Part shown: positions 33,108 to 45,239 of the stretch, piece by piece
How the letters are laid out: the number at the start of each line of letters is the position of its first letter
Numbering within the stretch: position 1 is the stretch's first letter
DNA from: Cytidiella melzeri
Lineage: Eukaryota > Basidiomycota > Agaricomycetes > Polyporales > Irpicaceae
Length of the DNA stretch: 64,000 bases
Reading direction: 5' to 3'
Assembly: GCA_022592445.1 (NCBI GenBank)
Contig: JABYQR010000157.1
Location: forward strand, 36,640 to 100,639
Notes under the pieces: model-generated
Told to the model about the DNA's origin: nothing
Database searches by the model: none
The model's input: only the letters and a program-made list of their open reading frames with translations
Program-made: the position numbers and the translations under genes

Positions 33108-33114
33108 CTTTATG
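33108..33114 (-). promoter_or_regulatory. TATA-like box of secreted-protein gene 2
   Basis: CATAAAG on the minus strand, about 172 bp upstream of the ATG, aligned with TATAAAG of copy 1. The surrounding GGTGGCAAGGGGCTT also resembles a Rep-X segment (33780). Confidence 0.4.
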
Positions 33115-33419
33115 TATCTTGCACTGGCAATATAGGGGATTGGAAATGTCTCGGGTGGTTCTGCATCAGGAGAAAAAAATTTAGCTACCAGTTGCTATGG
33201 TGCTCTCTGTGGCTGTTCATAACTTAGCAATGGATAGCCTTGGCCAGTTACCTGATGCCCCTGAAGCTGGGTCTTTTGTCAGTATCTGTTTCAACCCAAG
33301 CCACCCTTTTGCAGTAGGTGTTTCAGCATTGCTATGGCTTGCTGCCTCTACAAGTACTATGTCTGGTCACCAGTAGTAGCTGCAAAGTTACACCATTTCC
33401 GAACAATTGTGGGATTGGA
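33115..33419. other. upstream flank of secreted-protein gene 2
   Basis: Conserved promoter sequence to about 33145, then nothing recognised. Confidence 0.4.
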
Positions 33420-34200
33420 ACTAGCGTTAGCAAGGCCGGCAAGCGGCAAGTACAATTCCTGAAGATTGACTGAAATATTACTTTTTGAGCCAGATTTGTG
33501 AGTAAACTTGGTGCTGGTAGCAGCCTGAACAAGTAATTTTGTTGGGAATAGCTTCTTCAATAAGTAATGTTTAGTAAGTTGGTGGTTTGTCTTCACTGGA
33601 GCACACAATCATTCATGAAAGAAGAGGGACTGTGCTGTATTGTTTGAAGTGCAACAATGGCTGTGAGCAAAGAATAAAAACAAGTTTGTGGAGTGGAGCA
33701 TGGAGATAAAGATTGTTTGACATGTGTCTGTTTAGTTCCAGGAAAAGGAGCCATACATTGACAAAGGCAGTCACTAATGGTAGCAAGGGGCTTCATCTAT
33801 CTTGTCAAAAATCTTGTGCAGTGTTCACTGCTGATTCTAGAAAATTACTTGCTTCAAGAATGAAGGGCTGTAGGGTGTCTCATTATACCAATTGGTAGAA
33901 CATGTTACATGTGTCCTGTTGATGTCTGCACTGCCTCACCCCCATCAGAGCTGCAACAGGCTGTGTTCTGATTGTAACTCCTGCTTATGGAGCAACTGGT
34001 GGTTGTGAAACTGTATGGAAGAATCAAAGGCAGTGCTTTATGCTGATGCAACCACATCCTGTTGATGTCTGAACTGCTTCAGCCGCATTGGAACTGCCAC
34101 AGGCTATGTTCTGGTTTTAATTCCTCCTCAGAGAGCAACTCATGGTTGTGAACTTTGTGCAACAATTTGACGCAGTGCTTGCTGCTGATGCAACCATGTT

Positions 34201-34282
<82 letters not shown>

Positions 34283-35025
34283 ATGCAACCATGTGCTGTT
34301 GATGTCTGAACTGCCTCACCCCCATTGGAACTGCTGCAGGCTGTGTTCTGATTGTAACACCTGCTTAGAGAGCAATTAACAGTTGTGAAACTTGTGGAAC
34401 AATTAGATGCAGCACTCACTGCTGATGCAGCCACAGGTTCACATTGTTCAAGAATGTAGGGGTTGAGAATTTGTACTTAGCTTCCAAAGTACTGGTAATT
34501 CTTGCTCAGAGCCAACACTATGTGTGGCATGTCTTCTTATTGTATTCCTTGGCCAGAGAGCAAGCAATGTCTGTATATTGCTGCACATCAACCTGACCAG
34601 AATTGGACATCATTTGCCAGTGGGAGTGGAGTTTGAATCTGAGTCTGGATGAATTTTTTCAGTAGACTGGCCATAACTTGCTTAATTTCACTTCAATTGA
34701 CAGGATGTTTGTATCAGGATGTTGCCAAATGATAGGGCTATCCAATGGTGTATTATATGTACAGATTTGTACCCATATTCAGTCTGTAAAAATCAAAAAC
34801 TGCATATTGATTGCAAAAGTTATCTGATGCCAAGTTATAAAGGGCTGATAACAAAGTCAGTGTGATGCTATCAGCTGGATTCATTGTTTTGTTATTGACA
34901 CTGTTACTGTCTGTATTCTGCCATCAAATTCCCACACTTTGGGGGACAAAAAGGTCACATCTGAAAAGGCATCAATGTGCTGGAGCACACTGGAACAATT
35001 CTTCTTCATTCTTCAGGAATTGTAA
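33420..35025 (+). mobile_element. Rep-X copy 5
   Basis: Head ACTAGCGTTAGC at 33420, tail TTCAGGAATTGTAA at 35025. It carries three or four 143-bp units (repeat starts at 33915 and 34058), one of them split by a poly-T insertion. Confidence 0.7.
34200..34280 (-). mobile_element. poly(A)-only retroposed insertion
   Basis: TG followed by 79 T on the plus strand, flanked by a perfect 14-bp direct repeat TGATGCAACCATGT (34186-34199, 34281-34294). Other 143-bp monomers have this sequence once and uninterrupted. Long poly(A) with a 14-bp duplication is what target-primed reverse transcription of a LINE-mobilised RNA leaves when only the tail is copied. Confidence 0.6.
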
Positions 35026-35692
35026 TGCAGTGTTAGCAGATTATCAAGATTTTGTTTGATGAATACGAGGCGTGTAGCAACACTGATACACACATTCACC
35101 GCTTGGCGTTACATCACCCTCGGCATGCTCCTGACCTCTTACTAAGTCTGACCCACCGCAATCCAAACCTGTTTCTCCATCCCACAGACAGCACTACCAT
35201 CAGATGGTGCCCCTCTTGAGGCAAAAGACTGTCTCGGTACTTATACTCCTGTCTACCCTTGCAGCTTACAACTGATTGTTGCGAGTGCAGTCTAGTTCCA
35301 TGATATCAGCCAACGGACAACTCTCTTTTCTGCAATATGGAGAGGTTCTTTCAGCAGCAAATCGTAGATAAGAAGCATGCGTTCAGTGCCGTTGTATCTG
35401 CGAGTCAGGTCGGGAGTAGAGATTGAGTCAATCAAACTACCAGTGTGTTATAGTTGAGCAGCAACTTGAATATGGACTGCTTGTCCACCGAAAGCAGATC
35501 TCTGGCTATTTGAGCCGTATACCGCACATCCCAGCTGTCTCCTCACACTCATGTTTATTGCTGATTATTGTTGTTGGTTTACCATGGCGGTCATCTTGTA
35601 TCATTGTGTAATCAGGCCCGGGAGCGTCCAGGGACCAAGTTATCGAAGTGTTGGTAACATGGCCCGACCGTTCTTTTCCTCCAATCACCAAG
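35026..35692. other. 5' flank of the F-box gene
   Basis: No coding or repeat feature; the transition from repeat-rich to gene-rich DNA falls here. Confidence 0.4.
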
Positions 35693-37660
35693 ATGCTTTT
35701 CACACTGCCTTCCGACATAACGCTCTACATATTATCTTTCATCTCTTTCCACGCCATCAGCAAACTCTACACGCTCTCTCGATCCACGTATTGCTTCCTA
35801 CACAAGCACAAAGATGCACTGTACCATCAGCTGGCAGAGTTGGAAAGACCTCTGTTGGTATATGCACATGCTGAATACCATTGTGAGCGTGCTGACACAC
35901 CTTGCGACGCAGGTCAAAAATTTGTCATCCTTGAGCAAAACTGGTCTGGGCGCGGATACATTGTCCAGGGAGGTTATACCTGCTTTGACACCGCAGTCGA
36001 TCAATTTGCTATTGACAACGACCACAGCGTTCTACTTGCACTGACGGCACGAAGCGAGCTTGTTGTGCGCACGGTGGATGGATCACAACTGATATGGACT
36101 CTGCCCAAGGTACCCAAACCCCTTGCTTGTTACCTATATCAATAACTCATTTATGGCATTTGTTTTTGTTTGCACAATGCAGGTGACGCAATTTGTACAC
36201 TCCGGAGACTTGCTTTTGCTTTGGCGTGGTATGCCCACGACGGGCTCCATCGAGGTCTGGCGTTTCGTTGACAAGGTGCCGACGACCGTCACGCCAATCA
36301 CACACCCATCATCGCTCGCTGCCACAGAGTCACAGCTCCAAGAATACGCAGACCACTCGAAGATGATTTCCAACGCATGTGAGGGCTACGTGCCACATGC
36401 GTCCCTCCCATAAGGTAGCTGGCAAATGTTTCCCAAAACCTTTCACAATTCGCATCTTGATGTCGTCGCTAGAGACCAGCCACACGTCATACAGATCTAC
36501 GACGTCCTCCGTGGCGAGCTTGACCAGGTCATCGACCTCGATCTGATTTTACTTGGCCAGTCAACAGTCCTTGCAGATCAGCATGTGCTTCTGTCCTCCG
36601 CCCTGCTGGATATGCAGCTTTCTGTCAAGTACCTCTGCGCTTGGTTTGATTTTGCCTTTGTCTTAATCCGGCTACGCAATGAGGCTGATGTCGATGACAA
36701 AAGCCATTCTACAACGCCCCGATTCGACAGGAATGTAGTCTTCTACAAAGACTACCCTCCGTCCAGGAAGGCTTTATGCAGATTTGAGAAAGTGGCAGGG
36801 CAGGAATCAGGTGTATCTGCTGTCCATGGCGTCAAAATTCCCAAGTACGATCACATGAGTATGGCAGTAACGGCTGGAGTCGAAGCGTTGAACGTGTACA
36901 CAGTTGTTGCGCTCACACCTGAAGAAGTTCAAGACCTCGGAGACACTTTCCCACATTTTCAAGGAAGGCACAGGCCTTGCTATTCCTCAGGTGAGTACGT
37001 CTGTCTAGGCTATGTTTGCTGTGATCCAGAACATGGTCCGCTTCGTCATCCGTATAGCAAAGTTCTCCCCCGACGGATGCCATCTCGTCATAGGTACCAT
37101 GTCCGGCATGCTCTATCTCTTTCCTGATATTGACCGGATGTTCGACGCCGGCGTCGCACCTCAAGATATCGTACAGAGACTAGTCGTACAACAACCCGTA
37201 TGGCTCATCCAGTGGGAAGCCCAGAACAGGATATTCTCCTTTCGAGATGTACGTCACCGCCTCTTCTCGCTCTCTCTTCAAGTGCCTTTGCTCACCACGG
37301 GGCTTTTTGATCGGCATGAATTGGCAACCTCAGGACACGGACATGACATGGCTTGTAGACCTGTTCCTGTCCTCTAAAATTGAGGACCACCTTCTGCCCC
37401 TAGGCCTCGTCGGTGCCAGAGCGCTGCATGTGCACACCTTGAGCCGTCATCACGGCCTGACGCATGGGACTGTCCAGATTCGCAAAGCAGGGATTTGGGC
37501 CTTGGCGGATCGGGTTCAGATGCATCAGAGAATATGTATCGCAAAGGCGGAGGAGACTGGTGATATAGATGAGGTAAGGGGGCTCGATGGGAAGAGGATG
37601 GGCGAGACAGAGGGGTTTGAGAACTCGAGTGAGTATACTAGTCTTCAATGGCCTGTATGA
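35693..37660 (+). CDS. F-box protein with propeller-like C-terminus
   Basis: Start MLFTLPSD at 35693. F-box (SCF ubiquitin-ligase adaptor motif) in residues 3-48: LPSDITLYILSFISFHAI, then SRSTYCFLHKHKDALYHQLA. After a 73-nt intron (36110-36182) come beta-propeller-like strands (SIEVWRFVDK; VIQIYDVLRGE; IRIAKFSPDGCHLVIG). A C-terminal segment to FEN at about 37627 precedes the stop at 37660. Other junctions need unusually short introns (36379-36414, about 36991-37029, 37249-37282; 34-39 nt), and one frame change near 36900 stays unexplained. Either introns are very small here or the gene is decaying. Substrate unknown. Confidence 0.65.
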
Positions 37661-38159
37661 GTGTGTGCGCTGAATATGGCGGGTGATTTTTCTGTAGCGA
37701 CGACTGTTTGTTTTCTTAGCTTTACCACAGAATGGATCTCGCAGTAAGGCCAATCACTTCTACGTCGGAATCAGTCTTGTTATGCTAGTTAAATCGATGC
37801 ATGGGAATTTACCCGTTTTTCTGGGACTTGTGCGCGTATGCTTGATCATAACGCTTTGTGCTCTCTTTGTCAAATTAGGCTTTAGTTCCGACTTTAAATC
37901 CTCTCCATCGGTTGCATGGTCGCTCGTGAGGTTACCAATGATTAATGATTGCTCGCGCTCGAGGAAACTACACTTTGAATTCGACCAGACGACAATTGTC
38001 GCAACGAGCGTCCGAAGGCAGATGTATACAGCAGGAACGAGAAGAGAACGCATGATTAATTACGATTACAACAAGAGCGTGCAGTGCAGATATAACAACG
38101 ATACTAGCAGAAATTACCATAGCGAAAACATTCCTTAAGAAACGCGACAGTCATTAAAG
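37661..38159. other. convergent intergenic region
   Basis: Lies between the 3' ends of the F-box and prenylcysteine oxidase genes. Nothing else seen. Confidence 0.4.
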
Positions 38160-40349
38160 TTAACAATCCCATCCATACACGAAATCCTTGCTTTCTTCGG
38201 TAACTGAAGCGTTGGGCACAGACTTGCAGATGCTCGCGCCAAACTCTTCCTGCATGAGCAACTCGACGATGTTACGCGAGGAGATGGTCTCTGTCTCCAT
38301 TGTAGATATGAACCTGTATACAACGAGGATGAGCATGAAAGATACGTCACGAGGGAAAGACCTGGAATAACATACGGCTCAAATGCGTTTACGTAGTACA
38401 GCCCCTTCGCGAGCTTGATTGGCGGGAACGTATCAGTGGGTGGTAGTACCGGATACGCGTCCCACTGCCCACAACAAACACGTTAGCATTCGAATTCAAT
38501 CTGAGCTGAACGAAATAAAACACGTACCTCCTTCCTATACACCCACCCAATCTTGCCAAACGCTCTCCTCAACCAACGGTCCTCAATCGGATGGTCGCTG
38601 AAGATCTTGACGCTCCACTCCTCCCCGCTCTCATCCCGTCCCTCAGCATCTCCCACACCCAACAACGTCAAGTTCGTCGTGCCATCCATCCTCGAGCGGA
38701 TCTTGCCATGATAGCTGAGGGAGTTGAACTCGGGCTTCTCATCCTCCTCAGAGAATCTCGCGCGTTCCCAGGTCGTCAGCACCATATTGGGTACCGTGTC
38801 CTTGTCTTTCAAACCAAAAAAGCGGGTACGAGCAGAAGGATTGGGTGTGCTGACGAGAGTAACGTAGAGATGGACGTATGGCTGGGGCGGGATCACAGGC
38901 ATGGAAGCGTCGTCGAGGAGGTGCACGCTGAGAGAGGCGCTGTGATAAGGTGCAGCGATGATCACCGAGCGGTACGAGCGTGCAGATACTTGCTTAGTGA
39001 CGGACGAGATGGTGTGAACCACAAATTTGTTCGAAGCTTTCTGATTAATAGAGGTGACCTTGGAACAGTGTCAGTCAGCTGTAGGCGAGCTCGGTAATCC
39101 GACGTACAGTGGTATTCAGGTGCAGTGAAGCGTTGGAACGCTTGATGAATTGATCGAATATTTGCCAGTTCCCGCCGACAACTTGCGAGGCCTTGTTTGC
39201 CGCCATAGAGCACATAGCTTCGAGGGCATGAATTGCATCGGCGTTCTGTCATCCGTACAGTCAATCAAGATGACTCCAGTCAAGTTCACCAAATACACTC
39301 ACCTGGCCATAATTTACGCGTGTGGCAGCCTCAACCATTTCTCGTGTGAACTTGGGGTTGACACCCTGCCCGTCAAGATACTCCGCGGCGGTGCTGTTTA
39401 CGATGGACGTCCACTCAAAGGAGGACGCAAGGTGAGCGAGATCCTGCCACGGAGAGCTGCCTAGAGATGTCGAATATAGTGTGAGGAAGGTACCAATCAT
39501 CTCCTTTACACTACGTGCCAAGGTGAGAAGGTGGTTCGAATAACTTGATTGAAATGATGAGCGTACAGAGCCTGCGTGCGCCGTGGTGCGTTGATGCCGT
39601 ATCGCCAGAGTACTTTGATAGTCGACCACCACGTGCCTAATGTTCCGCTGCTCGTCTACGCGGTGTCAACTGAGTAGAGTATCACGAGCACGGGACGAAC
39701 GCACTGTTAGTATGAACTCCTTGCCGTCCCAAATACCGAGTGTGTTCGAGCCTTCTGCAGAGTCGGAGAGATTGAAGCCAAACTCGTGTGCCGCACGCCA
39801 CATGTTCTTGTTAACTTCGACGAAAATGGAGGCTCCAAGCTCGATAGGAGCCAGGCTTGGGTCGTCATACGGCTGAACAGTTGTGCTGCCTGTCAACAAC
39901 GTTAGTTACGCAAGGACTCTCAGTGTACTGAATATTTGTAGTAAAAAAACATGGCTTGACTTCAGACAGGTGTATGTCTGCTCAGTTGCCAATATTCCAT
40001 GCAGCATATAGGAAGTAGCGGCTTTAACATATATCGAATGACAAAGTTACTCACGTCCGCCAATGTAGTCCTTGGCCTCGAAGACATCAATCTCAACGTC
40101 CAGCCCCCACCTCTCCTTGGCCTTTGCTATCCAGAAGGCAGCGGACGAGCCACCCGCGCCCGCACCTATGATGGCAATGCGGTTTGACGGAGTCTCTGGC
40201 TCTTCGTATTCGGCAGGTATCATAAGGGGAATCTGGTTGTTGTTCCACTGCGCGGACGCCCATGGCAGATGGAATCCAAAAGGCAGCTTGAGAGCGTACC
40301 CTACCTCTGTAAAGGCGTAGGTAGCGAGCAGTATGTTTGCTACGTGCAT
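38160..40349 (-). CDS. prenylcysteine oxidase (FAD-dependent thioether lyase)
   Basis: The start is ATG 40349 (MHVANILL), giving a signal-peptide-like N-terminus; a longer frame begins without ATG. FAD-binding Rossmann motif IAIIGAGAGGSSAAFWIAKA in exon 1 (40055-40349), then DVFEAKDYIGGR. Family blocks follow: LWRYGINAP, EYLDGQGVNPKFTREMVEAATRVNYGQ (split here over exon 4), and STMETETISSRN in the last exon. Exons that join in phase: 40349-40055, 39889-39705, 39655-39567, 39510-39303, 39245-39107, 39058-38528, 38464-onward, last about 38313-38160. The final junction does not resolve cleanly. The enzyme releases cysteine from prenylcysteine after turnover of prenylated proteins, in lysosome/vacuole-type compartments. 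Confidence 0.85.
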
Positions 40350-40911
40350 GGTGGCTGTTGCTATAAGGCTTGAGTACACAAGCCAGTCAAACGCCGATCG
40401 CGATCAGCGTGGTGGCGCAGGTCATGTGATCTTTGGCGCCGTCTTTGTGGCTGAAACCAGCGCCCATTGGACAAGTTCCTGACTTGAGCAGCCATGTTGG
40501 ATGAGGCTTTCAGGTCGGCCGACCTCCAAAAGCCAAGAATGTGAGCAGGGGGGAAAATATGCAGTCAGGCTATCACGGCACATCAATACCGTCGCAAATC
40601 TGCGAAACCGAGCAATTCTCATCTACGCGTTGACTCCCTCCTGCGTGTATCTTCATCACGTCCATGTATACTATAGTACCACGATGCGAAGAGCTATAGC
40701 GTGAGCAAGTCGACGTGCTTTGCTCTAATTGAATGCGTTTGTTGGCGAGACTTATGACATTGCAAAGTCGAGATAAAGCAGCTAGACAGCATTAGAACGA
40801 TAATACTATATCTCGCAAAAAACCCCAAAGCCGGTTCCAGTCTCTAGAAACTCCAACGGTTAGCCCGACATAGAAGAAAAACCCTTCAAATGCGAGTGCA
40901 TTCGCTTTTGC
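40350..40911. other. intergenic region
   Basis: Promoter of the prenylcysteine oxidase gene and 3' flank of the UBX gene; no further feature recognised. Confidence 0.4.
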
Positions 40912-43239
40912 TTAATCGCTTTCGGTTTCGTATTCATCGGAATCTTCAGCCGGAGGACTTGCAGCTCCGTTCGAGCCCGAACGACTACTCTCCAAGCTGG
41001 TTCTCGACTGAGTCTTCCCCTTGCCCTTCCCACTTGTCGAAGGATCTTCAAACAACTCGACAACAAGCTGGCCGCCGCTCAGTCCCTCCACCTCCCCCAC
41101 CTTCCTACCGGGCTCCCAGTGTATCTCCCTGCGCGGATAAGCCATGGCAAGCTTGAAGCCCCACCAATGCCCGTTCTTCTTCCCCACCTTCTCCATCGCA
41201 TGCAGCAATCCAATCTCTCCTGACTGCTCACCATCGGGTGCAACAACCGGGTCCGACGCCGACGTATATTCCGCTCCTTCAGGAATAAATTGCGCATCAA
41301 CGAAGGCATAGACAGCGGTCAACGAGTCGGCCTCTCCAAAGAACCTGACTGGTCGTTTCCCATCCGGCATGCGCACACCGACCCGAACGGTCTTGCCTCG
41401 ACCTTGCTCACCAGGTCTTGGCTCCCTTGGTAGCAACTCCCTGCGTCCCCATCGCCTCCACTCCATCCTCTTTGCCTCCCAGTTAGCCTTCTCCACCTCC
41501 AGCCTCAACTGCTCTTCCTGCTGTCGCTGGTCTTCCGCTACCTGCCGCAAGGCAGCCTGCTGTTCCTCTCTCTCCTCAGCAATCCTCCTTTCAATTTTAT
41601 CCTTGTCCCGACGAGCTGCTTCCTCAAACGCCCGATCCTGTTCCGCGCGCAACGCACGCTCTCTCTCGCGCTCGCGCTGCTCAATGAGACGCGCAGCTTC
41701 CCGGTCAGCAGCCTGACGTTGAAGGCCTCCCAGGTAGGGAGTAACACGAGGGAGAAGCGACTCGTTGAGGTGCGCTACCAGCGTGCGTGCCGATGTGGGA
41801 GCAGACACAGCGGGAATGGAAGGGCCTTGGTGTCGAGACAGAACCGTGAGCACTGATGGCGGTTGCCCTCGTGCAGGTATGCGGCGAGCTTGAAGAGCAA
41901 TGAACGCGACGAAGGGGTAGGTAGTCGCTTGCAACTTTTGCGCAGCTGTAGCCAGAAAGACCTTTAGTGACATAACATAACCGGGAAGAAGAAGGATGTA
42001 CCACTCCATGCATCGCGGTCACGAATATCACCTCCCCAGACCGCGAAATCGTTGTCTCTCAGGACCCGCACAAATTCGGGGTCGGTGAGCGTGCCCCTGG
42101 AACATGCATTCAATATACCTCATCCTATTGAGCGGTATCGAGGGCGACTGACCTCTTGAATTCTGGCACATCGTCGTGCTCCTCGCTCACGATAATGACA
42201 CAACCAACCTTGGCTTCGCTCTCCTTGGTCAGATTGCGGACGAACGACTCATAGCTTCCAATGAAGAAATCTGGCAAGACGTGCACCGGCGTTTCGTCGT
42301 GTCTTCTCGCTACGGAGCTGGAGCCAGAAGCGACACCACTGGCGTCTGCCTCCGAGAGTTGGGCGCGGGAGATGGAGACACACCCAGTCTCCTCTTCAAG
42401 AGCGCGTACCCACCGTTCAGCAGCCACTTTCGCATCTCGTACTGGAGGGGGACCGATGCTTGGACGATAGGGAAGCCCAAAGTTGATGCCGAGCCCTGTG
42501 ATGGAGAACGAAGGAGATACAGGAGGCAGAGGGATAGGAATGCGGAGGGTGCGCAAGATGACGCGGATAATGGTGTAGGGGACGGCAAGGAGCGCAATAA
42601 TGAATCGTATGGGGCGCAGCAGAAGTGCGAGGACGGAGGGAGATGGAGCCTATGCAAGATAAGTTAACATAATTGCTCTCAGAACGACATAGCTGGTACA
42701 TACCACTCGGCTAAACCGCCGCCGTGTGGGCTGACCGTCAAGGAGGCCGGCTTGCTCAGAGTCGTCAAGATCGAAGTGTTCGATATTACGCGTCGTTCTT
42801 GCTGGTGGCTCCGACGAACTTGAGGTAGCCGGTTGTGAAATTCTCAAAGGAGCGGACGTGTTATGGTCGAATACGACATCTGCAGCGCGCTACGACGTAC
42901 ATGAGCGTCGTATAATAACCACGAGTCACGACAATAGCATGGCATTTAGATGGTACAGATACCCAGATTCACGCTCGTCTGACGATTTCTCGTCGACAAT
43001 GAATCAGGTATGGCACTACAAGATATGCCAGCGTTTCCAGTATACCTAACTGGATTGACAGCAGGCTTACACGGGGCAGAACATCCCAACAAAAGAGCAC
43101 GGTTCTGAGCACATACCTGAACATCCCAGCCAACGCTGTCCAATATGGCAATGGCGACTTCGGCGTCGCCACCGTTAGTGAGAGCCTGCAGCTGACTCAA
43201 AGCCTCTTGCTGAGAAGGAGAAAGAGCGTCTTGATCCAT
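40912..43239 (-). CDS. UBX-domain ER protein, Ubx2/FAF2 (UBXD8) homologue
   Basis: Five exons (43239-43117, 42889-42704, 42649-42153, 42096-42002, 41945-40912) total 1,935 nt, an exact 644 codons plus stop. Domain order: N-terminal UBA (LQALTNGGDAEVAIAILDS), an acidic linker, and a hydrophobic hairpin (LLLRPIRFIIALLAVPYTII) that in the family inserts into ER or lipid-droplet membranes. A thioredoxin-like UAS domain (NDFAVWGGDI...TTYPFVAFIALQ), a long Arg/Glu coiled coil, and a C-terminal UBX domain (RMPDGKRPVRFFGEADSL) follow. The family recruits Cdc48/p97 to ER membranes for ERAD. Introns are 55-56 nt apart from the first. It diverges from the CUE gene at 43488. Confidence 0.88.
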
Positions 43240-43487
43240 TCCAGCTCAAATAAATATAGCTAGGGATCTCTGTCAGTCGTGAATAGAGAGCAAAAGGAGA
43301 TTAAAGGTCTAGTGAAAGTGTTTGCAGTGAACAGAACGCGTTGAGTGCATGAGTGTGCTGTACAAGCCAGGTCTCGGAACTTACGTAGATATGTCCATTC
43401 CTGGAGCAGTAATTAATCCACAAACTAACTCTTCCCCACCGACCGCCACCACTGCCACCGCGCCTTACACGCAGTCTCATACCAAGG
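43240..43487. promoter_or_regulatory. shared divergent promoter region, UBX and CUE genes
   Basis: Only 248 bp separate the two start codons of oppositely directed genes. No clear TATA box on either side, which fits a housekeeping bidirectional promoter. Co-regulation is inferred. Confidence 0.5.
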
Positions 43488-44397
43488 ATGGGCGAAGTTG
43501 TCAATTTTGTCGTAGCCGTTGCTGTCATTGTCATTGTCTTCAGATGGGCTACCTCAAGTGCGCACTCATAACTCTCCACAAACCCGACTAAAGTCATAAC
43601 GGTCGGATGCATTGACAGGTAAAGACACTCCAGGCGGAGCTCGGTCTCCCGCTGCAATTTTGGGCTTCAAGCCCAAGACAATCACACCCGAGCAAGTTTG
43701 TATTTGCTTCCTGAATACCTGTGGTTGCTTGGCTTACTTGGCTGTAATAACAGGTCGAAACAATACACAGCATGTTTCCTGATATACCTAGGTATGCCGT
43801 GTCGTATTGTACTCTCATATCTCGCGGTACGAGTGCCATGGAACAGTGACAACATTCGCTACGACCTCCTACGCACGGGTAGTGTGCAATTGACGTCGAA
43901 CAAGATATTAGAGAGGGGATACTTGCCTCCGGTACGTTTCACAGTGCACCATTTCCATGGGGTGACCATCAACGCTGACGTTCTCGTATGTATGTAGCCG
44001 CCGGCGGCCTATTACACACTCTACCCTCGTACTGAACAAGCAGCTGCACAAGCCCCGGCACCTGGAAACCAACCTGCACCCTCTTCAAAGCCCAAAGAAA
44101 CGTTAATCTCTCGCTACAACCTGCAGAATCTGACCTTGGAAGACGCATCCAATGCAACAGGCACGTTATCCGCGATAACATCTACTCCTACCACGGCGAC
44201 CAAGTGGGAGGAGAGCGCGGAAAAGCGTGAGGCAAGTCTGAGGGAGAGGAAGGCCAGGATGGTTTTGGCTGCGCGACAGTACGTGTTCACCGGTGGCAAC
44301 ACCAAATGTCTGTATTGCGGTCGATGTTGATAACTATTCCCTTTACTCCTGCAGGCGACTTTTGGCACAACAAGCTGCCTCGTCTTCGAGCTCGTGA
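43488..44397 (+). CDS. CUE-domain ER protein, Cue1-like
   Basis: Six exons (43488-43557, 43619-43695, 43754-43791, 43847-43931, 43998-44278, 44355-44397) give 594 nt, 197 residues plus stop, with every junction in phase. It starts with a short N-terminal transmembrane segment (MGEVVNFVVAVAVIVIVFRW). The CUE ubiquitin-binding domain follows at about residues 45-88 (TITPEQVETIHSMFPDIP, then YDLLRTGSVQLTSNKILERG, LPPPP). Then come a Pro/Ala linker and a C-terminal Glu/Arg helix. In yeast, Cue1 anchors and activates the E2 Ubc7 at the ER for ERAD; the membrane-CUE-helix layout is the same. None of the exons alone is an obvious ORF, so automated callers could miss it. Confidence 0.85.
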
Positions 44398-45239
44398 GAC
44401 CTCGTTGAAGCGCTTCCTTTCAACAGTCCATTCCATGGCCTGCGCTGTACAGTCTTAGTATAAACCCCGCCTCTCACATACAAATGCATGCTTTTCCGTC
44501 TTGACTGTCCTAGCTTCTATTACTTGGACATGTACAGCAGGTGGAGCTCCCGTTCCCGCACATATGACAACTCACGTGCGCCAGCGGCCCAGTTGCCTTC
44601 GGCTCCTAGGGCTTGGCTACTACTGAGATTTGCGGGCTCCCAAGGCACAGCGTTGTGTAATCAATGTCGGATTGTCATGGCGGTGAGTCTGAGCATCGAC
44701 AAGTCATATTGGGCGCGCACGATGGCCGCTACAGCTGCATGCACATGTAGTGGCTGGTTCTGATCGCAATGCGACGTATTTCTCGTCAGCCACCTAGCCC
44801 CTCCTCTTGGGGAAGTTTCGCTAGGTGCTGGGAGTATGCAAAGAAATGATCTGCTCAGTGCTCGAACTTCATTCATGATTGATGCCTGACTTATCTTATC
44901 AGACAAGCTATGAGCTGTAATAAACTTGCCCTACCGGCGAGAGTGCACTGTCACTACCCCAAACTTCATCGTGGCCAACTCATTTCGACGTAGCAGCGAA
45001 TTGATATTACAGTATCCCTACAAAGGGATCGAAGTGGACGCAGTTCAGACTGGCCAGTTGAGCTGTAAGCGTCTAGCTGGATTTCAATCTCGGATAAGTT
45101 ACATAATTTACACTGATATTTCTCTAAACGACCACTGGCACGTCTTCCCGAACGACGACGACGACGGCCTGAAGAACGTCCACTCACCAGACCACAACAT
45201 TCCCAGTGACCTCAACTAACGACCTTCTACGCACCCGCC
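44398..45239. other. intergenic region
   Basis: No supported gene between the CUE and SPT-subunit genes; short frames on both strands have no recognisable features. Confidence 0.4.

Noticed and set aside
34079..34434. Lysine-repeat proteins
   Set aside because: They are translations of the poly-T/poly-A insertion.
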